Source: Xenococcaceae cyanobacterium MO_167.B27 | GTDB taxonomy: Bacteria; Cyanobacteriota; Cyanobacteriia; Cyanobacteriales; Xenococcaceae | Reading direction: 5' to 3' | Assembly: GCA_030065935.1 (NCBI GenBank) | Contig: JASJCP010000062.1 | Coordinates: 1-47,879 of the forward strand | Length of the DNA stretch: 47,879 bases | Shown here: positions 35,039 to 43,431 of the stretch, piece by piece | Layout: every line of letters begins with the position of its first letter | Numbering within the stretch: the first letter of the stretch is position 1 | Position numbers and translations under genes: made by a program | The notes under the pieces: generated by a model | What the model saw: only the letters and a program-made list of their open reading frames with translations | Database searches by the model: none | What the model was told of the DNA's origin: nothing

Positions 35039-35427
35039 TACGCACTCCAGCGTTGTACCACTAAACGAATTGAACCATCTTGATTTTTTTGTTCTTCGGA
35101 AATATTAAATCCTTGCTTATTACTTGCTTCAATCACGGTATGGTAAGCATAACGCTGAGTAACTTTTCTGAGGAATCCTTCTACAGTTAGAGGTTGATTC
35201 CAGTATTGTAAATCTGCTACTAATTCGTATTCGCTACCATTCCAACTAAAGCCGATGTCATAGTTATTATCTTGTTCTACAACTACTTCAGCATTTCTTG
35301 TTTGACCTTGATAACCTCTTATAGGGGAAGAAGAACCTTCTTTCCAATCGATACCCATATCGTCAAGGGCAGATTTCAAAGAGTTTAAATTGCGAATTTT
35401 TGTTTTAATATTGCTGAAATGAGACAT
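35038..35427 (-). CDS. ycf35: DUF1257 (Ycf35-like) protein
   Basis: This 129-residue protein reads MSHFSNIKTKIRNLNSLKSALDDMGIDWKE and ends in a region with LVVQRWSA. It is Ycf35, a plastid and cyanobacterial protein of unknown function, here overlapping the ferredoxin start by 1 bp and 57 bp downstream of the DUF2997 gene. The conserved organisation indicates a shared role, probably in iron-sulfur or photosynthetic metabolism, but none is proven. The length is typical. Confidence 0.9.
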   Translation of the reverse strand: MSHFSNIKTKIRNLNSLKSALDDMGIDWKEGSSSPIRGYQGQTRNAEVVVEQDNNYDIGFSWNGSEYELVADLQYWNQPLTVEGFLRKVTQRYAYHTVIEASNKQGFNISEEQKNQDGSIRLVVQRWSA

Positions 35428-35484
35428 ACTTTTTTCGTGTTAAATAAAACTAAATTGGATACCAACTAGAGAGATTTTGTTAAA

Positions 35485-35706
35485 CTACCAATCACTAAAA
35501 GTATTTTGATTATTTACTTTTGTAGATTGTGTTGTTTCTTGGGCGTAATATTCAGCAGTTTGTTTCTGAGAAATTACTACTCCCAACTCTGCTTCAATAG
35601 CTGCTGTAACCTCCTGACAAGAAGACCCAACAATGCCCGTAACTGTTTCCTTCACCCGACCATCGGGATAAATGATGAACTCTAATGTTTCTAGATTCAT
35701 AGTCAT
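35485..35706 (-). CDS. DUF2997 family protein
   Basis: This 73-residue protein has the core LETLEFIIYPDGRVKETVTGIVGSSCQEVTAAIEAELGVVI, which is DUF2997. The family is small, widespread in cyanobacteria and linked to Ycf35 and ferredoxin genes. It is the first gene of the operon, 57 bp before ycf35. The C-terminal 20 residues are variable. Function unknown. A copy of the 49-bp hairpin repeat lies immediately upstream (35,737-35,785), in its expected promoter/5' leader region. Confidence 0.88.
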   Translation of the reverse strand: MTMNLETLEFIIYPDGRVKETVTGIVGSSCQEVTAAIEAELGVVISQKQTAEYYAQETTQSTKVNNQNTFSDW

Positions 35707-35736
35707 TTTTTGGTTAGTTAACTGTTTTGTTAAGTC

Positions 35737-35785
35737 AACACCGCGATTAGAGATGCTTCCTAGCCGGAAGCCTCTCTCGCGGTCA
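35737..35785. repeat. 49-bp hairpin repeat, copy 1 (identical to 40,289-40,337)
   Basis: A branched hairpin: outer stem CCGCGA/TCGCGG, inner stem GCTTCC/GGAAGC around TAGCC, with AGAG/CTCT between. The 49 bases are identical at 40,289-40,337. The copies are in the same orientation and about 4.55 kb apart, with the intron-split gene and the rtcB remnant between them. Confidence 0.9.
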
Positions 35786-36081
35786 ATTTCTGATAGAGCG
35801 AAATCTATCTATAGCCGTTATTTTTTGCTATGCACTTGTCTTTAGCTTGAGCAGGGTTATAATTGGGATTTTATCAAAAGTTAATAATAAGTGGGTTACT
35901 TACTTCATTATTTTCTAAGTTTTTCTGGGTTTAGGTTTCTAGTCAAGGGGAAAAGGTATAAAAAATAATCATTACTTTACAAAACTTGATAAAACTCCGA
36001 TTGCTAAACAAATTGAATCAGTAAATAGTCCGCAAATGTGCAATGCTATAGTTCGTTCTGTGTAAAGGTTAGAGACGAATT
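35786..36081. other. Gap upstream of the intron-split gene
   Basis: AT-rich, no genes. It holds the promoter of the saccharopine-dehydrogenase-like gene. No named element seen. Confidence 0.35.
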
Positions 36082-36237
36082 ATGATTATAGATAAAGTTA
36101 AGAATCCGATCCAAGTTGGAGTGCTGGGTTTCGGCGGTTTAGGTCAAGCAGCAGCAAGAATTCTTGCACCCAAAGGGGAAATGCTTTGGGTAGCAGCAGC
36201 AGATCGCAAAGGCTATGCTTACAATGAGCAAGGTTTA
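36082..36237 (+). CDS. Saccharopine-dehydrogenase-like oxidoreductase, exon 1
   Basis: The first 52 codons read [52 protein letters not shown], with the NAD(P)-binding GFGGLGQAA motif of a Rossmann fold. The frame is interrupted at 36,238 by GTGCGAC, the standard 5' end of a group II intron. It continues at 38,960 as exon 2 in the same phase (156 coding bases precede the break, an exact multiple of three). The family is a conserved cyanobacterial oxidoreductase related to saccharopine dehydrogenase; the substrate is unknown. The product is made only if the intron splices. Confidence 0.85.
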
Positions 36238-36609
36238 GTGCGACTCGTTTAGAACAAAAGTACTGTAAAAGTACGTGGTTCTAGCTTGGATTGAGGAGAC
36301 ATATGTTAATAAAAGTTAAGAAATTAACAATTTTTAACAAGTCAAATTGAACCATGATAACTGAATACTCTGTGAAGGTGAGTAAGCCTGTAATAAGGTA
36401 GCTAAATATTAATAAAAGCGTAAATTTTCAAGTCCTTCTCTCTCGGTGTTGGGAGTAAAAGCATAACCCCTACGGTAGCGACTGGTCATCAATCCGTAAA
36501 GCGGGGTTAAACGGGGTAATTTCTGTAAAGGTTGTTTCGGATATCCCCTAGCAAGAATTCCAAGGATAGGGCGTAACGCCCAAAGCACCAAACCATCGAT
36601 AGCTCAAAG

Positions 36610-36844
36610 TAGCTAAATCAACCCTGACAAGCTATAGCCAAAAGGCAATACCGCACAAGATTGTTATTTAATTAAACCGTAAATAACCAACACTAATCGC
36701 GGTCGGTGGATAGGTTAAAAGTCGTAATCATCGTGATGTTGAAATAGCTAAATCAAACCTGAGAAGCTATAGCCAAAATGGCAACACTGCAAATGATTGC
36801 TATCCAGTGACGATATGGATAGCCAACACCAGTCGCAGTCGGTG
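36610..36844 (+). repeat. Duplicated 100-nt arm in intron domain I
   Basis: Two 100-nt segments, 36,610-36,709 and 36,745-36,844, align along their whole length. Each begins TAGCTAAATCAA, holds AGCTATAGCCAAAA, an 8-bp hairpin with a 9-nt loop, then CCAACAC.A.TCGC.GTCGGTG. Copy A has stem GTTATTTA/TAAATAAC with loop ATTAAACCG, which contains TAAACC, the complement of exon GGTTTA. Copy B has stem GCTATCCA/TGGATAGC with loop GTGACGATA, which pairs with nothing obvious at this site. Confidence 0.85.
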
Positions 36845-37077
36845 AAGAGACGCATCCTAAAGGTTCATACCAACAGAGTATTTGGAACGAGGAAACCCTC
36901 TAATAACTCTCTGGAATGGTCGATAATCCAGAGTAATCAGCCAAGATGTAATCTCTTTAGAAATAAAGGTTATTAGAGGCAAAGGATTGGGTAAAAAGCT
37001 AAAGCTTATTTGTAATGAATAAGATACGCTGACGTACCCACTGTAATCAGGATAGTAGTGATTAAGTAGCATTGAAT

Positions 37078-38895
37078 ATGTCTAAGACAGATTTAAAATT
37101 AAATACTGTGGAATGGAATCAGATTAACTGGCGCAAAATTCAGAAAGCTGTGTTCAAGATGCAAAAGAGAATCTACCGAGCCTATGCCAGTGGTGATGTT
37201 CGGAAAGGAAGAAGGCTGCAAAAAACCCTCATCAATTCCTATTACAACCGTTTGTTAGCTGTTAGAAAGGTCACTCAGGATAACCAGGGACGAAAGACTG
37301 CTGGCGTGGATAAAGTTAAATCTTTAACACCCAAACAACGTCTTCAACTCGCTAACGATTTAAAACTAAGGGATAAATCCCAACCCATAAGACGGGTATG
37401 GATTCCTAAACCTGGAAGAAATGAGAAGCGACCTTTGGGAATCCCTGTAATGCGCGATAGAGCAGTGCAAGCATTAGCAAAAACTGCCCTAGAACCTGAA
37501 TGGGAAGCAAAATTCGAGGACAACTCCTACGGATTCCGACCAGGAAGGAGCGCACACGATGCTATTGGAGCAATATTTAATCAAATCAGGTACAAATCTA
37601 AATTTGTACTTGATGCCGACATTAGCAAGTGTTTTGACCGCATTAACCATCAAAAACTTTTAACCAAGTTAAATACTTTTCCTAAATTAAGGAAACAAAT
37701 CCGAGCCTGGTTAAAAGCAGATATCTGCGACTTTACCAAACATGAAAGGAATCCAAACCAACAAGGCACACCCCAGGGAGGTGTAATTTCCCCGCTCTTA
37801 AGCAACATAGCCTTACACGGAATGGAGAATAGAATAAAACAAGTCAAAGGCGCATCTCTTATTAGATACGCCGACGATTTTGTCATCCTCCACGAAAATC
37901 TGGAAGTACTTAAACAATGTCAAGAGATAATCTGTGAATGGTTGACCCAGTTTGACCTGGAATTAAAGCCAAGTAAAACCAGAATGGTACACACCCTACA
38001 CGAACTGGATGATAATAAATCAGGATTTGATTTCCTCGGATTCAATATCAGACAATACGAAGTAGGCAAACATCAATCTGGAAAAAACACAAAAGGTGAA
38101 CTACTAGGTTTTAAGACCCTCATTAAACCATCTGATGATAGTGTCAAAAAACACTACAACAAATTATCAGAAATAATCAATCGGTTTAATGCAGCACCCC
38201 AAACAAAACTTATTAATGAGTTAAACCCCATCATCAGGGGTTGGTGCAATTATTTTAAAACTGTGTGTAGTAAAAAAATCTTTTCTAAGTTAGATAGATT
38301 AACCTATCTAAGAATACGCAGATGGGCTGACAGAAGACATCCTAATAAAGGTAAATATTGGGTATCTGATAAATATTGGAAAACGGAAGGAAAAGATAAC
38401 TGGGTATTCACTACCCAATACAAAGGGAATGACCACAAACTAATAAAACACTCTCAAACAGCCATTCAACGCCACATCACAGTTAAAGGTAATAAATCAC
38501 CCTTTGACGGAAATACACTCTACTGGGGTAAACGGATGTCCAAACATCCAGAACTTAAAAACTCAGTAGCTAAACTGCTTAAAAAACAGGATGGAAAGTG
38601 TAATTGGTGTAAACTTCCTTTTGGTGAAGGAGACATTATAGAAACCGACCATATTACCCCCAGGGCTGCTGGTGGTAATAAATTAAAAAATAACACACAG
38701 CTTCTTCACAGACATTGCCACGACATCAAAACCAAGAGTGACCTTCGGGTTATAAAGCAATATAAAGCTGAAAAGGAATGGTCAAAAGTCCAAAAACAGT
38801 TCAATAATTTGAACTGGGGTTGGGTGGATGATATGCCAACCTTACTCAACGGTTTGGGTATTCATAAAGAACCTGATAACAGAGGAGCGCAGTGA
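37078..38895 (+). CDS. ltrA: Group II intron-encoded protein: reverse transcriptase, maturase and HNH endonuclease
   Basis: From ATG at 37,078 (605 residues) the protein carries the intron RT: VDKVKSLTPKQRLQLANDL, RVWIPKPGRNEKRPLGIPVMRDRAVQAL, YGFRPGRSAHDAI, DADISKCFDRINHQKLL, QGTPQGGVISPLLSNIAL and the catalytic YADD in LIRYADDFVILHE. The maturase (X) region follows, with NYFKTVCSK and LRRWADRRHPNK-type motifs. At the C-terminus is the HNH endonuclease: CNWCKLPFGEGDIIETDHITPRAAGG and NTQLLHRHCHDIKT, with a zinc-binding Cys/His set. All active motifs are intact. The stop overlaps domain V. Confidence 0.95.
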   Translation: MSKTDLKLNTVEWNQINWRKIQKAVFKMQKRIYRAYASGDVRKGRRLQKTLINSYYNRLLAVRKVTQDNQGRKTAGVDKVKSLTPKQRLQLANDLKLRDKSQPIRRVWIPKPGRNEKRPLGIPVMRDRAVQALAKTALEPEWEAKFEDNSYGFRPGRSAHDAIGAIFNQIRYKSKFVLDADISKCFDRINHQKLLTKLNTFPKLRKQIRAWLKADICDFTKHERNPNQQGTPQGGVISPLLSNIALHGMENRIKQVKGASLIRYADDFVILHENLEVLKQCQEIICEWLTQFDLELKPSKTRMVHTLHELDDNKSGFDFLGFNIRQYEVGKHQSGKNTKGELLGFKTLIKPSDDSVKKHYNKLSEIINRFNAAPQTKLINELNPIIRGWCNYFKTVCSKKIFSKLDRLTYLRIRRWADRRHPNKGKYWVSDKYWKTEGKDNWVFTTQYKGNDHKLIKHSQTAIQRHITVKGNKSPFDGNTLYWGKRMSKHPELKNSVAKLLKKQDGKCNWCKLPFGEGDIIETDHITPRAAGGNKLKNNTQLLHRHCHDIKTKSDLRVIKQYKAEKEWSKVQKQFNNLNWGWVDDMPTLLNGLGIHKEPDNRGAQ

Positions 38896-38959
38896 GGTGA
38901 AAGTCTCATGCTGCGTTCTGAAGACGAGTCGCTTTGGTGACAAAGTGGCTTAGTTTAAC

Positions 38960-39802
38960 AATACTGATAAGGCAATTCAAGCTTACAATAGAGGTTCTGT
39001 AGGTTATCTCGAACCTGATGGAATTCTGAGCAATCAGAGTATTCCAGACTTAATAGAAAATCACGCAGTGAATGGTTATTTTTTAGCTTTACCCAACTTA
39101 CCCAATACTTTTATGGCGGATGTCGCCAGACAATTTATTAAATCTGGCTGGAAAGGAGTATTAGTAGATGCACTCAAACGCACCAGCGCAGTAGAGCAAC
39201 TCTTAGAATTACAAACAGAACTACAACAAGCAGGAATCACTTATCTTACAGGTTGTGGTGCAACACCAGGATTACTAACCGCAGCAGCAGCAGTAGCAGC
39301 CCAGAGTTATGCTGAGATTCACAGCGTTAAAATTACCTTTGGGGTAGGTATTGCCAACTGGGAAGCTTATCGGGCGACAATTCGCGAAGATATTGCCCAT
39401 ATGCCAGAATATGATGTAGAAACAGCTAGAGCCATGACTGATGAGGAAGTCTCTGCATTATTAGATAAAACTAACGGCATTATTGCCTTAGAAAACATGG
39501 AACACGCAGATGATATTATGCTGGAATTGGCTGGAATTTGCGATCGCAATCGTGTAACTGTAGGAGGTGTAGTAGATACCCGTAACCCGAAAAAACCCCT
39601 CAGTACCAACGTCAAGATTACAGGGCGTACTTTTGAAGGAAAAATCTCGACTCATACTTTTACTCTTGGGGATGAGACTAGCATGGCTGCCAACGTTTGT
39701 GGACCTGCTTTTGGCTATCTCAAAGCAGGTATCGCCTTACAACGTCGCGGTATGACTGGTTTATTCACCGCAGCCGAAATTATGCCTCAATTTGTTAAAT
39801 AA
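38960..39802 (+). CDS. Saccharopine-dehydrogenase-like oxidoreductase, exon 2
   Basis: After splicing the frame continues [28 protein letters not shown], then [63 protein letters not shown], and ends [12 protein letters not shown]. It matches the rest of the cyanobacterial oxidoreductase. Joined to exon 1 the protein is 332 residues, the full family length. An internal ATG at 39,068 could give a partial product without splicing, lacking the NAD-binding segment. No other mutation was seen, so the gene seems kept alive by splicing. Confidence 0.88.
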   Translation, partial: NTDKAIQAYNRGSVGYLEPDGILSNQSIPDLIENHAVNGYFLALPNLPNTFMADVARQFIKSGWKGVLVDALKRTSAVEQLLELQTELQQAGITYLTGCGATPGLLTAAAAVAAQSYAEIHSVKITFGVGIANWEAYRATIREDIAHMPEYDVETARAMTDEEVSALLDKTNGIIALENMEHADDIMLELAGICDRNRVTVGGVVDTRNPKKPLSTNVKITGRTFEGKISTHTFTLGDETSMAANVCGPAFGYLKAGIALQRRGMTGLFTAAEIMPQFVK

Positions 39803-39810
39803 TTGATTTG

Positions 39811-39833
39811 TAGGGTTGGCATCGCCCACCCTA
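39811..39833. terminator. TAGGGT...ACCCTA hairpin in a tail-to-tail gap
   Basis: TAGGGTTGGC with GCCCACCCTA forms a 10-bp stem with one mismatch and loop ATC. It is the third relative of hairpins at 28,307 and 34,606. It lies after the oxidoreductase stop and before the rtcB remnant on the other strand. Confidence 0.5.
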
Positions 39834-39847
39834 CTGGCGATCGCACT

Positions 39848-40093
39848 TCAAGCTTTAAAAGTCAAAACTGGTTTTAATCTTGCCACAACCTTGACCATTC
39901 TCGCTTCTACTTGAGTATCAATTACTGCTTGAATTGGTTTATAAGCAGCACCGGCTTCTTCAATACGACACTCTTGTCTTAAGGTTACGCAGTCAACACC
40001 AGTTAAGCGGAGGCTTTCCTCATCGCGACAAGCACCCTTACGAGACAAAGATATCTTACTATAGCTATTCGCCAAGTAATTTAGTTTCATCAC
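39848..40093 (-). pseudogene. 3' remnant of rtcB (RNA ligase)
   Basis: The 81-codon minus-strand frame ends EEAGAAYKPIQAVIDTQVEARMVKVVARLKPVLTFKA, which corresponds to the C-terminal end of RtcB, the GTP-dependent RNA-3'-phosphate ligase (typical end: AYK.I..V...Q......V..L.P...KG). Homology begins near residue 28; the first 27 residues (MMKLNYLANSYSKISLSRKGACRDEES) do not match. The catalytic His and metal residues, far upstream in RtcB, are absent. It is a 5'-deleted gene fragment, not functional. Position next to the second copy of the 49-bp repeat suggests rearrangement. Confidence 0.7.
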
Positions 40094-40288
40094 TCCGAAA
40101 CTGCGATCGCTATCTCCGCTTTACACCAAAGAAAAATTCTAATCAATAAAAGGAATAACTATAATTTAAGACAATCGAGATTTATTAACATTTTCAGGAA
40201 CTCTGCTATCTAAAAAAATCTTCCTTACTCCTCCCCAATATAAAAAAACCCCCCGAGGGAGGTAGAAGAGGGGTGGGCGAGAGAGGTT

Positions 40289-40337
40289 AACACCGCGATT
40301 AGAGATGCTTCCTAGCCGGAAGCCTCTCTCGCGGTCA
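40289..40337. repeat. 49-bp hairpin repeat, copy 2 (identical to 35,737-35,785)
   Basis: Same sequence and orientation as the first copy, with outer stem CCGCGA/TCGCGG. It lies just before the metalloprotease stop (40,366), in the gap after the rtcB remnant. A short A/C-rich run (AAAAAAACCCCCC near 40,240) precedes it. Confidence 0.9.
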
Positions 40338-40365
40338 TTTTTAACCTTGTCAAGCTCAAGTTCAA

Positions 40366-43044
40366 TTAAAGAATGAAATCGGTATCAACACCATTTACTT
40401 GTTGGCTCACAAGATAAGCATCAAAAGCGGAAACTACTCCATCTCGATTGATATCACCAATAATCTGAGGGTCAGTGATACTGAAACTATCGAAGCCTTC
40501 TGTAATACCAGTGGCAATTTTGGAAATATGGTAGGTATCGACATCAGAATAACTACCGTCACCATCTACATCTCCGAGGTTAGCTACTTGGAGTAAAGCA
40601 TCATCTCCTAGAGCGTTAATACCCCCTTGATTGAGACTAATATCTTCTAGATTTAATAGGTGAGAAGTACCGTATTCTGCGGTTGTACTCACTTCTCCTT
40701 GTAACTGCAACAAATCAATTGCCCCTGAATTTAGAGCATTTGTACCCTGAAGACTGACGATCGCTGTACCTGGAGTGTCAAGATTCTTAGTAGTAATTGT
40801 CCAGTCATCCCCTAAGTCTGAGTCTAGAACAATATCATTAAGATTCAGAACTTCTGGGTCATAGGTTAGAGTAAAGCCTACTTGGGTAACTTCTGCACCA
40901 TCATCGAGGGAGATAATTAATCCTTCATTAGTATTAGGATTGGTAATCTCTTGTCCAATTCCACGACTAATATCTTCTATACTTAAAACTCTTTGCTGAC
41001 TATTATTTACCTCAAACTCAGTAACAAAGTTGTCTCCTTCTATCCCATCAGAATCTCCGTCTAGGAGTTTTCCTTCAGTAGAAACAAAGCCATTTTGACG
41101 ACTAAAAAGCTGGAGGGTGTAAGTATCTTCTTCTAGAATACCGTCGGTTTTAATAAAGGTCAGGGTGCGATCGCTTTCATTCCAAACCAGAGAGCCATCA
41201 ACGTTTTCTTCTGTACTATTTCTGGTAAAGGAAAGATCAGAATCTAGTGCTTCGGTATCATCTTGCTCATACAGATTGAGAACACTGGTATCTAAACTTT
41301 CACTAAACTGAATCTTAAAGCCATTACTAGTAACTTGAAATAAAGACTGGAAGGGAAAATAGATCTCAATCTCATCAGTAGTAAGTTCACTATCGTGAAA
41401 GATAGTAACTGTATTATCTTCTCTAAGGGTTATTTCAGTGAAAATTTGATCGGTATTACTAACATCTCCACTATTGGTAATTGCTTCTAAAACCTGACTA
41501 GCATCTGTTAAGTCGTAACTTTGAGTCTGGAAATCATATTTTGCAGAGACACTAATACTATCTTCTGAGACTATATAGTCAGTGATGGTGTCATTACCAA
41601 AATTCAACTCCAAATCAAAGCGATCGCTACCTGCGCCACCAATTAAAGTATCATCACCTCCACCTCCTTCGAGAGTATCATCATCATCTTCACCAAACAA
41701 AGCATCATTACCAAATCCTCCTCTTAAACTATCGTTTCCTAGACCTCCTTGTAATTCATCCTCACCAATATTTCCGAAGAGAACATCATCACCATCTTGT
41801 CCAAAAACTAGGTCATCATCTTCATTTCCTCTGATAGTATCGTTACCAGAACCTCCTAGGAGAGAGTCATTACCACTATTACCCAATAGAGAATCACTAC
41901 CTAATTGTCCAGAAAGTGTATCATCACCAGCACCACCTTCGAGAGAATCTTCCTGTTCGTTACCAAAAATATTATCGTTTCCTTCGTCCCCTAAAATGTG
42001 ATCTCGACCAACATCACCAAAAACTGTGTCATCACCAGCACCAGCTTTGATCGTATCGTCTCCTTCTTGTCCTTGAATTTGGTCGTTTCCAGCCAATCCA
42101 TCAATGACATCACTGAGAATCGCACCAACAATAGTTTCATCTCCTTCTGTAGCTAGCTCAGGAACAGAACCTTGTTTAGTAAAGTTAGGTATTTCATAGC
42201 CAATATCTGCTAATATAGCTAAGTCTATGTCTGAAGGACCGACTCTACCCTGTGGCAAAACTGGGTCTAGAAGAACATCATTACCGTCGAATTCATCTTC
42301 AACATGACCTAAATCTGACTCTAAAGGAATACCGTTATTATTATTAATATTCTTGGCATTAAATCCATTAAATAAACCATCTTCAGCCAAATTGGTGAAA
42401 GCTGGAGCAGTACCAATACCCAAAATATGACCCATTTCATGAAGCGCAACAGTAATAAAGTCAAACTTGTTTGGGTCAGGGTTGTTTAGGCTAAAGTCCC
42501 ACTCACCGTCTTGAGGTAGGCTAGTAGAAAATGAAATCACTCCAGCCCAAGGTTCAAAATCTGTAACTACTCCTGTATCACGAAAGTCGCTAGAGATTCT
42601 TCTTTGAAAAATATCTCCTTGTAAATCTGTACCATCTACTTTCGCTTGAGCTAATAGACCAATATCACCAGAAGCATTTAAAATACCTGGTTGGGATAAA
42701 TCTCCGTTATCGTGGGAGTGAGTATGGCAATAATCACAACAACATCCTGCTAGATGGGTATCTCCACCCATTAAAGATGTAGTACCTTCTCCATTACCTC
42801 CAAAAGGATTATCTGTTGCTCCGACAAAAATTAAAATATCATCAATTTCTTCTTCTAAGGTAATTAGTTCGCTTGCTCCTGTTACGGGATTTTGAATCGT
42901 AAATTCTGCTCCTATAGGAATGTTCTCAAAATCATCTTGCAATAAATCAGACCAAATTTCTGCTGCTGTTTCTAAAGCTTCTTTTGCTTCTTCTGTAAAA
43001 AACTCTTCGGAGGCGAAGCGATAATCAAATTTAATTTCTACCAT
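40366..43044 (-). CDS. Secreted zinc metalloprotease with RTX repeats, cohesin-like and dockerin-like modules
   Basis: The 892-residue protein has no signal peptide; export by type I secretion is likely because of the RTX repeats. The N-terminal protease domain contains HEMGHILGIG (H202, E203, H206) as zinc site, then LGHVEDEF, which could give the third ligand, and the LLDP turn. An unusual AGCCCDYCHTHSHDNGD patch (99-115) precedes it. About 13 RTX-type GG.GND..L.G repeats follow (about 300-490) for Ca binding, then an Ig-like stretch, a cohesin-like domain (about 700-820), and a C-terminal dockerin pair, GDVDGDGSYSDVDTYHIS and GDINRDGVVSAFDAYLVS. Substrate unknown. Confidence 0.85.
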   Translation of the reverse strand: MVEIKFDYRFASEEFFTEEAKEALETAAEIWSDLLQDDFENIPIGAEFTIQNPVTGASELITLEEEIDDILIFVGATDNPFGGNGEGTTSLMGGDTHLAGCCCDYCHTHSHDNGDLSQPGILNASGDIGLLAQAKVDGTDLQGDIFQRRISSDFRDTGVVTDFEPWAGVISFSTSLPQDGEWDFSLNNPDPNKFDFITVALHEMGHILGIGTAPAFTNLAEDGLFNGFNAKNINNNNGIPLESDLGHVEDEFDGNDVLLDPVLPQGRVGPSDIDLAILADIGYEIPNFTKQGSVPELATEGDETIVGAILSDVIDGLAGNDQIQGQEGDDTIKAGAGDDTVFGDVGRDHILGDEGNDNIFGNEQEDSLEGGAGDDTLSGQLGSDSLLGNSGNDSLLGGSGNDTIRGNEDDDLVFGQDGDDVLFGNIGEDELQGGLGNDSLRGGFGNDALFGEDDDDTLEGGGGDDTLIGGAGSDRFDLELNFGNDTITDYIVSEDSISVSAKYDFQTQSYDLTDASQVLEAITNSGDVSNTDQIFTEITLREDNTVTIFHDSELTTDEIEIYFPFQSLFQVTSNGFKIQFSESLDTSVLNLYEQDDTEALDSDLSFTRNSTEENVDGSLVWNESDRTLTFIKTDGILEEDTYTLQLFSRQNGFVSTEGKLLDGDSDGIEGDNFVTEFEVNNSQQRVLSIEDISRGIGQEITNPNTNEGLIISLDDGAEVTQVGFTLTYDPEVLNLNDIVLDSDLGDDWTITTKNLDTPGTAIVSLQGTNALNSGAIDLLQLQGEVSTTAEYGTSHLLNLEDISLNQGGINALGDDALLQVANLGDVDGDGSYSDVDTYHISKIATGITEGFDSFSITDPQIIGDINRDGVVSAFDAYLVSQQVNGVDTDFIL

Positions 43045-43431
43045 GTTTTTAATTGAGCCAAGATATTTATATGTCTCTATTGTTAATGATTAATAACTAT
43101 CTGGCTTGAGAAAAATTCGGTATATTTGATTATGAAATTTATTAAAAGTTTTAGTAATAAATTCTTAGTGTATTATATTGTAATGTTGAATTTAGTAGGC
43201 ACAAGCAAATTAAATATACGTAAATTAAACTCCTTTGTTAAAAATACTGAATTATCCTAATCTCTATGGAGATTTATCTTAATCTAAACTTGATTTTTTC
43301 AGTATATACTTGTATCAACATAATCAGCATTTATTGACCCCTTTAACCCCAGAGTAGTCGGAATTATCTTAAATCGAACAAGCGATCGCCAAAGACCAAG
43401 AAAAAGACTAATAGAGCCAAACCTAGTAGTT
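43045..43431. other. Gap between divergent metalloprotease and asparagine-synthase-like genes
   Basis: About 390 bp, AT-rich, with no credible gene. It must hold two divergent promoters. One HIP1-type GCGATCGC is at about 43,382. No operator recognised. Confidence 0.35.

Larger units (their letters stand above)
36238..38959 (+). mobile_element. Complete group II intron with its own protein, inserted in a protein-coding gene
   Basis: 5' boundary GTGCGACTCG at 36,238; 3' end TTTAAC at 38,959 (ends AC). Domain V is the canonical 34 nt at 38,885-38,918 (GAGCGCAG...CTGCGTTC with the GAAA bulge region), followed by domain VI and TTTAAC. The chosen 3' end restores the frame and gives [19 protein letters not shown], matching the family. 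Exon 1 ends GGTTTA; TAAACC at 36,673-36,678 in an 8-bp-stem hairpin loop pairs with it perfectly (EBS1-IBS1). TGAGC at 36,225-36,229 pairs with GCTCA at 36,602-36,606 (possible EBS2-IBS2). The intron is about 2.7 kb and appears active in structure. Confidence 0.93.

Noticed and set aside
36409-36591. 60-codon minus-strand frame in the intron
   Set aside because: It lies in intron domain I RNA, which explains its sequence; no protein features.
38960-38965. Alternative intron 3' end after AT at 38,962 (exon 2 starting at ACT)
   Set aside because: It would also keep the frame, but ending at TTTAAC (38,959) better matches domain VI endings and restores the family sequence GLNTDKAI.
41582-42001. 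139-codon plus-strand frame inside the metalloprotease
   Set aside because: It is the antisense reading of the RTX repeats (Ser/Pro-rich), a normal side effect of GGxGxD codons.
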